In this document: piece by piece, positions 56,089 through 64,000 of the stretch | Position numbering within the stretch: the first letter of the stretch is position 1 | Layout: every line of letters begins with the position of its first letter | The notes under the pieces: model-generated | What the model saw: the letters and a program-made list of their open reading frames with translations, nothing else | Told to the model about the DNA's origin: nothing | Databases searched by the model: none | Position numbers and translations under genes: made by a program | From: Bacteroidota bacterium | GTDB taxonomy: Bacteria; Bacteroidota; Bacteroidia; Bacteroidales; ML635J-15 | Direction: 5' to 3' | Length of the DNA: 64,000 nucleotides | NCBI GenBank assembly: GCA_029558535.1 | Contig: JAKQEK010000378.1 | Location: 123,610-187,609 of the forward strand

Positions 56089-57042
56089 ATGAATATCGGA
56101 ATAGATATTATGGGTGGGGATTTTGCTCCTGATGAGATTATCAAAGGAGTAATCTCCGCAAAAAATGTTTGCGGTAAAGATGCGAATTTATATTTATTCG
56201 GACCTGAATCTTTAATCCGTTCTAAGTTGATTGAATATAATTCTATTCCTGATGAATATTTTATCGTAAATTGTTCTGACACTCTCGAAATGGGTGATGA
56301 TCCTGTTAAATCTTTTTCCGAAAAAACTGATTCGGGAATGGTAAAAGGTTTCGAATATCTTAAAAACAACACTATTGACGGTTTTGCCAGCGCAGGAAAT
56401 ACCGGAGCAATGATGGTTGGTGCAACAAAAATCACAGGTGTGATTAATGGAATTTTAAGACCTTGTATCTCCTCATATTATCCAAACAATAATGGTGGGA
56501 AGAACTTGGTTCTTGACGTTGGTTTAAATGCAGACGCCAAACCTGAAAACATTCTTCAATACGCCGTCTTAGGAGATTTATATGCCAAACATATAATGGG
56601 TATAGACAATCCTAAAATAGGTCTTCTCAATATTGGTCAGGAAAAAAGTAAGGGTAATACAAATGCAAAATCAAGTTATCAATTACTTGAAAATGCTCAA
56701 AATTTAAATTTCATTGGAAATATTGAAGGAGGTGATTTGTATAAGGCAAATTATGTAGATGTTATTGTAACTGATGGATTTACAGGAAATATTGTTTTAA
56801 AACAGGCTGAATCTTTTTATCATATTTTAGCCGAAAGAAACATTAAAGATTCTTATTTTGACAACTATAATTATGAAAATTACGGTGGTACTCCGGTACT
56901 TGGAATAAATAAGACGGTAGTTGTGGGTCATGGGAAAAGTAATAGTATCGCAATTAAAAACATGATTTTGTTAACTCGCGAAATTATTAAATCACAATTT
57001 ACAGAAAAAATAACTAAAGCTTTTGAATATGGCACAAATTAG
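56089..57042 (+). CDS. plsX: Phosphate acyltransferase
   Basis: 317 residues. Converts acyl-ACP to acyl phosphate for phospholipid synthesis. IGIDIMGGDFAPDEIIKG, LEMGDDPVKSFSEKTDSGM, GFASAGNTGAMM, LLNIGQEKSKGN and VTDGFTGNIVLKQAE are all present. Overlaps fabH by 14 nt. Confidence 0.96.
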   Translation: MNIGIDIMGGDFAPDEIIKGVISAKNVCGKDANLYLFGPESLIRSKLIEYNSIPDEYFIVNCSDTLEMGDDPVKSFSEKTDSGMVKGFEYLKNNTIDGFASAGNTGAMMVGATKITGVINGILRPCISSYYPNNNGGKNLVLDVGLNADAKPENILQYAVLGDLYAKHIMGIDNPKIGLLNIGQEKSKGNTNAKSSYQLLENAQNLNFIGNIEGGDLYKANYVDVIVTDGFTGNIVLKQAESFYHILAERNIKDSYFDNYNYENYGGTPVLGINKTVVVGHGKSNSIAIKNMILLTREIIKSQFTEKITKAFEYGTN

Positions 57043-58042
57043 AGCAGCAATAACCGGAGTTGGCGGATATGTTCCGCCGTATATCCTGACTAATGAAGAA
57101 CTTAGTACGATGGTTGACACCACTGATGAGTGGATTATGGAACGTATCGGAATTAAAGAAAGACACATTCTTCTGGAAGAGGGTAAGGCTACTTCCGATA
57201 TGGCTACGGAAGCTGTAAATCAATTACTCGAAAAAACCAATACAACACCCGATCAGGTAGATATGCTAATTTGCGGGGTTGTAACTCCTGACATGCAATT
57301 CCCTGCAACAGCAAACATAATTTGTGATAAGGTCGGAATCAAAAATGCTTTCGGATATGATTTAAATGCAGGCTGTTCTAGTTTCTTATTTGCATTAATC
57401 ACTGCTTCAAAATATGTTGAAAGCGGAACTCATAAAAAGGTTGTAGTTGTTGGGGCTGATAAAATGTCCTCAATTGTTGATTATAACGATAGAAACACAT
57501 CACCAATTTTTGGTGACGGCGCCGGAGCTGTACTCCTCGAACCGTATACTGACGGACTTGGTCTAATAGATTCTATTATGCATGTTGATGGTGCAGGTCG
57601 TCACTATCTACATCAAATTGCAGGTGGTTCTTTACGTCCTGCAAATTTTGAAACAATCTTGAGAAGACAGCATTTCATTTACCAAGAAGGTCAACCCGTG
57701 TTTAAAGCTGCTGTTGCAAATATGGCTGATGCTGCTGTTCGTATTATGGAGAGACACAACATTACTCCTGAAACTTTAAAATATCTTATCCCTCATCAGG
57801 CAAACATGAGAATAATTGAAGCTACTGCCAGAAGGATGAAAATTGAAAAAGAAAAGGTAATGTTGACCATTACCAAATATGGCAATACAACTTCTGCTAC
57901 AATTCCACTTTGCTTATGGGAGTACGAAAAGGAACTTAAACCGGGCGATAATATTATAATTGCGACATTTGGGGCAGGATTTGCCTGGGGTTCAACTTAC
58001 ATCAAATGGGCTTATGATGGTAGTGCTGTCGCAAAACACTAA
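57029..58042 (+). CDS. fabH: 3-oxoacyl-ACP synthase III
   Basis: 337 residues from the ATG at 57029 within the plsX end; a TTG six bases earlier is less likely. Starts fatty-acid elongation by condensing acyl-CoA with malonyl-ACP. Active-site Cys in LNAGCSSFLFAL, His in LIPHQANMRII, Asn in KYGNTTSATIPL. Complete. Last gene of the operon, convergent with the lipoprotein gene. Confidence 0.95.
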   Translation: MAQIRAAITGVGGYVPPYILTNEELSTMVDTTDEWIMERIGIKERHILLEEGKATSDMATEAVNQLLEKTNTTPDQVDMLICGVVTPDMQFPATANIICDKVGIKNAFGYDLNAGCSSFLFALITASKYVESGTHKKVVVVGADKMSSIVDYNDRNTSPIFGDGAGAVLLEPYTDGLGLIDSIMHVDGAGRHYLHQIAGGSLRPANFETILRRQHFIYQEGQPVFKAAVANMADAAVRIMERHNITPETLKYLIPHQANMRIIEATARRMKIEKEKVMLTITKYGNTTSATIPLCLWEYEKELKPGDNIIIATFGAGFAWGSTYIKWAYDGSAVAKH

Positions 58043-58050
58043 TTTATAAG

Positions 58051-58833
58051 TTACTTTTTGTATTTATCTCTAATACTATTAATATCAAATAATAAGTCTT
58101 TATTATTATATCCTTTATTTTCAATTCTCTGTAATTCTGTTTTAATCTCAGTAATTTGAGAATCGTCATTTAAACACGCAAATAACTTATTGACTTGTGT
58201 TAAAATTTCAAAATGCGAACTTAAAATTGTATTGATAAAAGCCGAATCATGTTCATGGTTTGTTGAAAGTCCGATGTAAGTTGTTTCAATCCAAAATCCT
58301 GCTAAAAACAGTGCACCTATTCCAAATTTTTCATTACCGGCCAAAAGCATGTCTCCTCTTGAAATAAGACTGTCAATTACTGTAAATAATACTTCTCTGT
58401 CGCTTAGGTTTGATTCGATTAAAGGTACCGCTGCTGCAAATTCTTTTTCACCAATTGCAAGTTTCTCTGATAGCTTTTTTACTGCTTCGAGATATTCAGA
58501 ACACAACTGAACTCTTTCATAATGTCTGACATATCCCAAATCAGCAATATACATTCCCAAAGCTATTGATGTTTCCTTAGAATTAAAATAATTATCGGCA
58601 CTTTCAGGATTAAGAAGATTTTCGGAACAAAAACCTACATGTAATTTATTAATCGTTGCGGAAATTTCAGAATAATCCGGAATTGTAGAATAAATACTGT
58701 CAAAATCTTTAACATTACCCGAAAATTCTACATCTCTGAACTCCTCTTTAACTTTTTTATATTCTTCCGAATTTATGCAAGAGCCTAAAAGAAATGTCAG
58801 GATTAAAATAATATATAAACAAGACGTTTTCAT
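58051..58833 (-). CDS. Putative lipoprotein, helical, unknown family
   Basis: 260 residues with a type II signal peptide (SCLYIILILTFLLGSC, lipobox LLGSC). The mature part is mainly helical (LEAVKKLSEKLAIGEKEFAAAVPLIESNL, HFEILTQVNKLFACL) with no domain I recognise. Its ATG overlaps the GH92 stop by one base (TAATG), so it is translated with the mannosidase and may assist glycan handling at the membrane. Confidence 0.72.
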   Translation of the reverse strand: MKTSCLYIILILTFLLGSCINSEEYKKVKEEFRDVEFSGNVKDFDSIYSTIPDYSEISATINKLHVGFCSENLLNPESADNYFNSKETSIALGMYIADLGYVRHYERVQLCSEYLEAVKKLSEKLAIGEKEFAAAVPLIESNLSDREVLFTVIDSLISRGDMLLAGNEKFGIGALFLAGFWIETTYIGLSTNHEHDSAFINTILSSHFEILTQVNKLFACLNDDSQITEIKTELQRIENKGYNNKDLLFDINSIRDKYKK

Positions 58834-61800
58834 TATTTAATCTCAATTTCATCAATAAATAACCAGGAATCGTAACCCGGGCTTAAATGCCATTCAGGAA
58901 GTTTTCCGTACGATTCAGCAACTACTTTTATATATCTGGCTTTTAAATTATCCGGGCGTATAGTAAATTCTTGTATCTTAACATCATAATCATCATCAGG
59001 CATTTTAGAAAATGTATCATAAATAAGCCCAAATTTATATCCGTCTTTGGAAGCAAAAATGTTTACTCTTTTTGGAAAGAAAATCCATGATTTTATATCC
59101 TGTAAGAATCTTACGTTAACGAGTTTTATTTCTTTAATCTCTTTTAAATCAACTACTGCTTCAAAATTCTGTCCCTTATAACCTTGCCACAAACCACTCC
59201 TAAACCATTCGTCTCCTTTCACAAAATCTATTAACGCATTATCTCCTCCTGCTGAATATTGAGAACTATACTTACTAATCAGCTCTATGCTTCTATTATC
59301 TGGTATTTGCTTATATTCCGCTTTAATTATTTTGCTGCGTTCTTTTCCGGGTGACTGTGCGTATGCTTCAATTACAATATCAGAATTTATTAAGATGGGC
59401 TTTATATATTTTATTGGATTTTTATCTATCTCTCCATTAATTGAATAATATATTTCGCCAGACTTATCCGAACAGAAAAGTTCAAGATCAAATGATTTAT
59501 AAAACGACCTCTTCGACAAATTTGTAATTGGAACCGGAGTAACAATATGATCGGTAATTCTGGATTGAAAAACATTCTTTTCAGAAACACCCCATTTTTT
59601 ATTTGGTTCGGGACCCATAAAAAATTCAAGTTTCCCTCCCATCATAATATTTTTATGTGTTATATAGTTTTTTTTGTATTCTAAATCATTTAATCTAACC
59701 TTTTTAACATAAACATTTGCAGGGCTATTGTTGTGAGCAATTATCGTAAAGACCTTACCGTTCTCAAGTTGAATTATGGCCGTATCAAACAATGGACTGC
59801 CCAAATCGTAAATACCATTTGCTGGATTTACAGGATAAAACCCCAATGCAGAAAACACGTACCATGCAGACATTTGTCCACAATCTTCATTTCCACATAA
59901 GCCATCAGGAGATTCGGTATAAAGCTCCGACATAATTTTTCTGACCATAAATTGTGTTTTCCATGGTTGACCACAGTAATTATATAAATAAGCTATGTGA
60001 TGGCTTGGTTCGTTACCATGAGCATATTGTCCTATCAGACCTGTAATATCAACCTGATGTGTTCCGGAAGTTTCGCTTTGCTCATTAAACATTTCGTCCA
60101 GTTTTGCCGCAAACTTTTCATTTCCTCCATGCATTTCGATTAAGGTTAAAATATCATGAGGAACATAGAAGCTGTATTGCCACGAATTTGCTTCGGTATA
60201 ATTAAAATTTACTTCTTTGGGATCGAATGGTTCATACCAGGCTCCATTCATTTTTGCCTGCATAAAACCATTTTGATTATTAAAAATGTTTTTATAATAC
60301 TGTGCTCTTTTATTGAATTGAAGATAATAATCTTTATTCCCTATTTCGGCAGCAAATTGAGAAATACACCAGTCATCAAATGCATATTCCAAAGTTTTAG
60401 ACACAGATTCGTGTTCCTTATCCATTGGGATATATCCATAATGAGCAAATTCGTGTTTTCCCAGCTCATCTCGTGTTGCTGACGACACCATTGCTTCCAA
60501 TGCATAATCTGCATTAAAAGTTCTTATCCCCTTAAGATATGCATCAGTAATTACAGGTATCGAATGATAACCAATCATACATCCTGTTTCATTTCCTGAT
60601 AATTCCCAAACAGGGAGTTGCCCGCCATATTTGTATTGATCAAGAAATGTTTTGATAAAATCGAGTGTCCGTTTTTGCTGTATGATTGTAAACAACGGAT
60701 GCGTTGCCCTGTATGTGTCCCACAACGAAAATACAGTATATGTACTATGGTCTTCACTTTTATGAACAAGTAAATCTGTACCCCTAAAAGAGCCATCAAC
60801 ATCCGAATAAAGATTTGGAGCAATAAAACAATGATACAAAGAAGTGTAAAAAACTGTCTGATTTTCCTTACTTCCACCATAAATCAATATTTTACTTAAT
60901 TCTGAATCCCAAGTTTTACCTGCTTCCTCTTTAATCATATCAAAATCCCAATCCGGAACTTCTGATTCAAGATTTTTAATTGCACCTTCCTCACCAGTGG
61001 CAGATAAACCAACTTTAACAAGAAGTTCATTTTTGCTATTACCAACAGTTTTTAAAACAATCTTATTATTGTTTCCCGTATATACTTTGGGATGTTTTTT
61101 TCTTGCTCCATCGTCTTTAAGTTCCTCTTCACAAACAATTTCGGAGCCAACCAGATATTTAATTTCTGAAGTATAATCAACAAGATAGACGGGCTCCGAA
61201 AAGTCGGCAACAAAATATAACATCTGATCTTTCGCCCATGCTTTAGACCGTCTGAAGCCAATTATCCTGGTTTCAGAAACCTGTTTGATGTATGTTTCAA
61301 TTACCTCATCACGATGTGCAAGATCAATTAGCACATATCTATTCTCGGAATCCGGATAAATATATCTATGAAAACCAACTCTATTACTTGCCGTAAGTTC
61401 CACAAATATCCCCGAATTTTCAAGTTTAACAGAATAATAGCCCGGTGATGCTTTTTCGTTGTCGTGTGAAAAGATATCTGAATATTGATACTTTTCGGGT
61501 TTAGGATTAAACTTATTTGTCGGTAAAAGCAAAATATCTCCATAATCAGAACACCCTGTTCCGCTTAAATGAGTATGACTAAACCCGTATATAATGCTGT
61601 CGCTATAATGATATGCAGAACATCCGTCCCAACCGGTCAAACGAGTGTCGGGACTTAACTGAACCATACCGAAAGGCAAAGTTGCTCCCGGAAAAGTATG
61701 CCCATGAAAGTCGGTGCCTATAAAAACGTTTACCCGTTGCGAGCATTTTTCAATCTTTTGAACACTGCTATTATGAAAAAACAATACATAAATCAAAACA

Positions 61801-61847
61801 ATTGTGAAAACGACTGTCAGGCTTATTGGAAAAATCAATCTTTTCAT
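58833..61847 (-). CDS. GH92-family alpha-mannosidase, membrane-anchored
   Basis: 1004 residues from the ATG at 61847; a start 8 codons upstream would lie at the -7 element. The N-terminal hydrophobic helix (LIFPISLTVVFTIVLIYVLFF) is an anchor or uncleaved signal. GH92 motifs: VNVFIGTDFHGHTFPGATLPFGMVQLSPDT, GFSHTHLSGTGCSDYGDI, SLWDTYRATHPLFTI, GNEPSHHIAYLYNYCGQPWKTQ and GNEDCGQMSAWYVFSALGFYP, covering the calcium site and catalytic acids. A chitobiase-like C-terminal segment (about 765-840) and an F5/8-type carbohydrate-binding domain (about 860-1004) follow. Releases mannose from N-glycan- or yeast-like glycans. Confidence 0.93.
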   Translation of the reverse strand: MKRLIFPISLTVVFTIVLIYVLFFHNSSVQKIEKCSQRVNVFIGTDFHGHTFPGATLPFGMVQLSPDTRLTGWDGCSAYHYSDSIIYGFSHTHLSGTGCSDYGDILLLPTNKFNPKPEKYQYSDIFSHDNEKASPGYYSVKLENSGIFVELTASNRVGFHRYIYPDSENRYVLIDLAHRDEVIETYIKQVSETRIIGFRRSKAWAKDQMLYFVADFSEPVYLVDYTSEIKYLVGSEIVCEEELKDDGARKKHPKVYTGNNNKIVLKTVGNSKNELLVKVGLSATGEEGAIKNLESEVPDWDFDMIKEEAGKTWDSELSKILIYGGSKENQTVFYTSLYHCFIAPNLYSDVDGSFRGTDLLVHKSEDHSTYTVFSLWDTYRATHPLFTIIQQKRTLDFIKTFLDQYKYGGQLPVWELSGNETGCMIGYHSIPVITDAYLKGIRTFNADYALEAMVSSATRDELGKHEFAHYGYIPMDKEHESVSKTLEYAFDDWCISQFAAEIGNKDYYLQFNKRAQYYKNIFNNQNGFMQAKMNGAWYEPFDPKEVNFNYTEANSWQYSFYVPHDILTLIEMHGGNEKFAAKLDEMFNEQSETSGTHQVDITGLIGQYAHGNEPSHHIAYLYNYCGQPWKTQFMVRKIMSELYTESPDGLCGNEDCGQMSAWYVFSALGFYPVNPANGIYDLGSPLFDTAIIQLENGKVFTIIAHNNSPANVYVKKVRLNDLEYKKNYITHKNIMMGGKLEFFMGPEPNKKWGVSEKNVFQSRITDHIVTPVPITNLSKRSFYKSFDLELFCSDKSGEIYYSINGEIDKNPIKYIKPILINSDIVIEAYAQSPGKERSKIIKAEYKQIPDNRSIELISKYSSQYSAGGDNALIDFVKGDEWFRSGLWQGYKGQNFEAVVDLKEIKEIKLVNVRFLQDIKSWIFFPKRVNIFASKDGYKFGLIYDTFSKMPDDDYDVKIQEFTIRPDNLKARYIKVVAESYGKLPEWHLSPGYDSWLFIDEIEIK

Positions 61848-61868
61848 CTTTTTGAAAGAATTTCTGTG

Positions 61869-61876
61869 CAAATATA
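61869..61876 (-). promoter_or_regulatory. -7 element of the GH92 gene
   Basis: TATATTTG on the minus strand, a perfect TAnnTTTG, 21 bp before the ATG at 61847. It sets the start of that gene. Confidence 0.55.
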
Positions 61877-62052
61877 AACGAATAATTTTTGTGTTACAAT
61901 TTATAATTAACTACATAAAAATATTAGCATGATTAAAACAAAACATATTGCTTATTCATTATTACACAATCATAATATATAATTTTTCTTACACTTAATA
62001 TAATTTAACATTTTATCACAAGTTGCATAACACGCTATCACACAGCATCTTA

Positions 62053-62061
62053 CCCCCCCCC
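62053..62061. repeat. Run of nine C
   Basis: Poly-C tract in an otherwise very AT-rich intergenic region, about 45-50 bp upstream of the GH16 gene's -33 element. Such tracts can change length by slippage; they are also prone to sequencing error. Confidence 0.6.
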
Positions 62062-62105
62062 ATTAAAATTTTTTATTTTGACGTTTGTATAATTTAATAT
62101 AATGT

Positions 62106-62140
62106 TTGTCAAAATTTTAAAGAACAATATCATATATTTG
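62106..62140 (+). promoter_or_regulatory. Promoter of the GH16 gene leader
   Basis: Perfect -7 TATATTTG at 62133-62140. A TTG at 62106-62108 gives a long 24-nt spacer. Transcription from here would leave a leader of about 330 nt before the ATG at 62478. Confidence 0.45.
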
Positions 62141-62146
62141 TAATGA

Positions 62147-62477
62147 GGAATGAAGGTATATCCCAGTGCATAAAAAAGTAAAAGGATCATAAACTTTTTA
62201 CTTTTAAACATTAGAATTGAATTGCTGTATTGACTAATTTGAAAATATTTACTAACGATAATTAATATTTTTAGAAAGGAGGTGAGCCAACAGAAAGTAA
62301 TGAAACTTATTTTTTATTAGAGTTGTAAGACAAAGCTAATAATAGTAATGTGAGTAAAAGTTATATATAGCTTCTTTACTCAAAAAAAAATAAAAAGAGC
62401 AACACAGCCTCCACAAAAAGAACTGTGTTGCCCGAAATGTTAAACCGAAGTTTATACTTCACAAAACTAATAAAAAT
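62147..62477 (+). promoter_or_regulatory. Long structured leader with anti-16S-like sequence
   Basis: AGAAAGGAGGTGAGCCAAC at 62273-62291 matches, with one mismatch, the complement of the conserved 16S rRNA 3' end. An in-frame GTG/ATG (62282/62300) leads to a stop after MKLIFY, too short and badly spaced to count as a gene. Downstream is a hairpin: GCAACACAG (62399-62407), 15-nt loop, CTGTGTTGC (62423-62431); the loop carries CCTCC (62408-62412), able to pair with the upstream GGAGG. No T-run follows. Looks like a cis-regulatory RNA; its function is inferred. Confidence 0.5.
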
Positions 62478-63647
62478 ATGAAAATAATTTTAGTTTTCTT
62501 TTTTACAATTTTCGTTTTCTCAAGCTCCTTTGCTCAGGTTTTTTGCGAAGGAGTAGGTAATGATTGGAGACAAAAAGTAGTTGACTGCGGGAGTGTCCCA
62601 ACTAGCTATATCCCGATTACTACGGGTTGGGTTATTTATGCACCTTTTACTGATGAATTCGACAGTTTTGACCCCACAAAATGGACAAAAATTGACACTT
62701 GTCGTTCGTATTCAACTGATGCAATCTTTTCTGATAACTCCGATAATGTTTCTGTCGGTAAAGGGAAACTTTATTTAAAAGCTAAACAATTAGCAACACC
62801 TATTTGGTGTGAACATGATGAAGGTGGGAAATATTACAATTACAGTACTGGATTCATATGTTCGAAGAACCCTATACGATACGGTTATATTGAGATTAAA
62901 TGTAAGTTGCCTTCAAATATTGCACTTGGTCCTTGTTTTTGGCTTTTTGGCGTACAGGGTACTTGGACTCCTTATATATCTGAGGACTACAGATACGATG
63001 AAATTGATGTATTTGAATTAGTACAACCTGACAATCCTTATTATGATATAACAAAAACATTAATGCAAAATGTATATCATAATCTACAGGATCCTATCTA
63101 TACAAAATCAACTTTAACTCAGTATATTAATTTTACAAATTCCTTTTTAAATCAGGATATTATTTTTGCAGTCGAATGGCTACCCGAAGAAATGCATTTT
63201 TATGTAAACAGACATCTAACAAAATCAGTAAAATTTGCGGAGCAAAGCACATTCCAAATAGATGTAAAAAGTGATTTTACTTGTACACATTTTTTAAATG
63301 CCATAGGTCAATATATACAGCTTAGTCTTGGAGTAAATAGTCTGATTACACAATATCCCGATGTAAGTCAAGGCTTTATTATTGATTATATTCATTCTTA
63401 TAAACTAGTTGAAGGCTTTAATTATGAATATTGGCCTTCAAGTTTCAGCATTAGTGATCCTAATATGTTTAAAGTTCATAAAAGCATACGTTTAGGAGGA
63501 ACTGGTAAAACAGCAGTTATCCCTACAGGACAAAATATCACAATTTGGGCTGAAGATGGGATAATTCTGGATAAAGGATTTACAGTTGCCGGCAATACAA
63601 CATTTGCTGCCAGAAATATTGCGACAACAGATTTGTTTAATTATTAA
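62478..63647 (+). CDS. Secreted GH16-like beta-glucanase
   Basis: 389 residues with a signal peptide (IILVFFFTIFVFSSSFAQ). GH16 fold: FTDEFDSFDPTKWTKID, NVSVGKGKLYLKAKQ, YGYIEIKCKLPSN, and the catalytic YDEIDVFEL (E-I-D-V-F-E). The C-terminal HKSIRLGGTGKTAVIPTGQNITIWAEDGIILDKGFTVAGNTTFAARN region (about 340-385) is the short beta-repeat seen in many exported Bacteroidota proteins. Cuts beta-1,3/1,4 glucans or sulfated galactans. Follows the structured leader. Confidence 0.88.
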   Translation: MKIILVFFFTIFVFSSSFAQVFCEGVGNDWRQKVVDCGSVPTSYIPITTGWVIYAPFTDEFDSFDPTKWTKIDTCRSYSTDAIFSDNSDNVSVGKGKLYLKAKQLATPIWCEHDEGGKYYNYSTGFICSKNPIRYGYIEIKCKLPSNIALGPCFWLFGVQGTWTPYISEDYRYDEIDVFELVQPDNPYYDITKTLMQNVYHNLQDPIYTKSTLTQYINFTNSFLNQDIIFAVEWLPEEMHFYVNRHLTKSVKFAEQSTFQIDVKSDFTCTHFLNAIGQYIQLSLGVNSLITQYPDVSQGFIIDYIHSYKLVEGFNYEYWPSSFSISDPNMFKVHKSIRLGGTGKTAVIPTGQNITIWAEDGIILDKGFTVAGNTTFAARNIATTDLFNY

Positions 63648-63658
63648 AACTTAAAATT

Positions 63659-64000
63659 ATGAAAAAAATATTATTCATTTTATTGATAAGTACATACAGT
63701 TTTTCATATTCTCAGGATGTAGTAATTTACGTCCAGGCTAAGCATGAAAACACTCCGGTAGAGCTTGACACTATTATTATTGAGAATCTTAATAATGGCT
63801 CAATTGCAAGTCTTTATGATTTACCGATTGAGCATACTAACTATGAAATTAATTTGAGCCAGGGAGCAGAAGTCAATTATATTTCACAAAACTTTGTATC
63901 TGATGCAGATTTAAAGGTTTTAACAAATGAAATAGGATTTTGTTCTTTTACAGTTTTTTCAGACAAATCAAATAGGCTTAAAGCAGAATTGTTTGATATA
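63659..64000 (+). CDS. Secreted protein of unknown function, 3' truncated by the window
   Basis: The first 114 codons from the ATG at 63659, open to the window end. A signal peptide (KKILFILLISTYSFSYSQ) is followed by beta-rich sequence (VVIYVQAKHENTPVELDTIIIENLNNGS) of the kind found in type IX-secreted proteins. Lies 11 bp after the GH16 gene, so likely in the same operon. The family cannot be named from this fragment. Confidence 0.75.
   Translation, partial: MKKILFILLISTYSFSYSQDVVIYVQAKHENTPVELDTIIIENLNNGSIASLYDLPIEHTNYEINLSQGAEVNYISQNFVSDADLKVLTNEIGFCSFTVFSDKSNRLKAELFDI

Noticed and set aside
1..64000. tRNA, rRNA genes and integrase or transposase genes
   Set aside because: Reading both strands showed no cloverleaf signatures, rRNA blocks or recognisable DDE, tyrosine or serine recombinase motifs. 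A covariance-model scan would be needed to exclude divergent RNAs.

Overview
The window comes from an AT-rich member of the phylum Bacteroidota (Cytophaga-Flavobacterium-Bacteroides group). The evidence is a PorP/SprF protein, a TPR/propeller/OmpA (PorE-like) protein, giant surface proteins with gliding-motility-type C-terminal sorting domains, DUF6427 next to purD, promoters of the TTG-N19-21-TAnnTTTG (-33/-7) type, and A-rich start-codon contexts without Shine-Dalgarno sequences. A family within the Bacteroidales/Marinilabiliales is plausible but cannot be proved from this sequence. No rRNA, tRNA, CRISPR array or replication origin was seen.

Layout. 1-10.8 kb is housekeeping: the end of a CapD/WbpM-like nucleotide-sugar dehydratase, a secreted EEP-family hydrolase, rsgA, an HD-domain phosphohydrolase overlapping lpxD, a large secreted lamin-tail-domain protein, asd, and a membrane-anchored GH25 lysozyme-like protein. 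10.9-14.2 kb holds an S41 protease, then a small accessory patch (a C39-peptidase remnant and a DUF559 nuclease-like gene between two structured repeats), then an AEC-family transporter. 14.4-22.2 kb holds topoisomerase IV (parE, parC), aroK, a 179-bp duplication of the aroK 3' end around about 445 bp of non-coding DNA, a YD/MORN-like protein and a lipid kinase. 22.4-27.3 kb is a restriction-modification island: a C-type regulator with a palindromic operator, a DNA methyltransferase, an unrecognised nuclease-like protein, a TdeIII-type endonuclease, then a duplicated TPR-gene fragment fused to a decapitated DUF1016 nuclease. 27.4-32.2 kb holds the intact TPR gene, yifB/comM, a methyltransferase, a DUF2141 protein and a Xaa-Pro aminopeptidase.

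32.2-47.0 kb carries two minus-strand operons: ECF sigma factor / single-TM partner / outer-membrane barrel, and a 3052-residue adhesin / PorP-SprF / PorE-like trio for type IX secretion and surface display. 47.4-58.0 kb is again core: a lipoprotein, prmC, a TsaC/Sua5 gene, a glycosyltransferase, dapD, purD, DUF6427, an orphan histidine kinase, and the conserved yceD-rpmF-plsX-fabH cluster. 58.0-64.0 kb is glycan-directed: a lipoprotein with a GH92 mannosidase, and a GH16-type glucanase followed by a truncated secreted protein.

The most unusual signals are: (i) a long leader of about 330 nt before the GH16 gene, carrying a 19-nt stretch almost fully complementary to the 3' end of 16S rRNA plus a hairpin that shows CCTCC in its loop, which is unexpected in a phylum that rarely uses Shine-Dalgarno pairing; (ii) three accessory patches that all sit between convergent genes, two of them bounded by direct duplications of the neighbouring gene's 3' end; (iii) a nuclease gene bracketed by repeats whose stems differ by compensatory changes; (iv) an unrecognised zinc-finger/nuclease-like gene inside a C-regulated restriction-modification operon.
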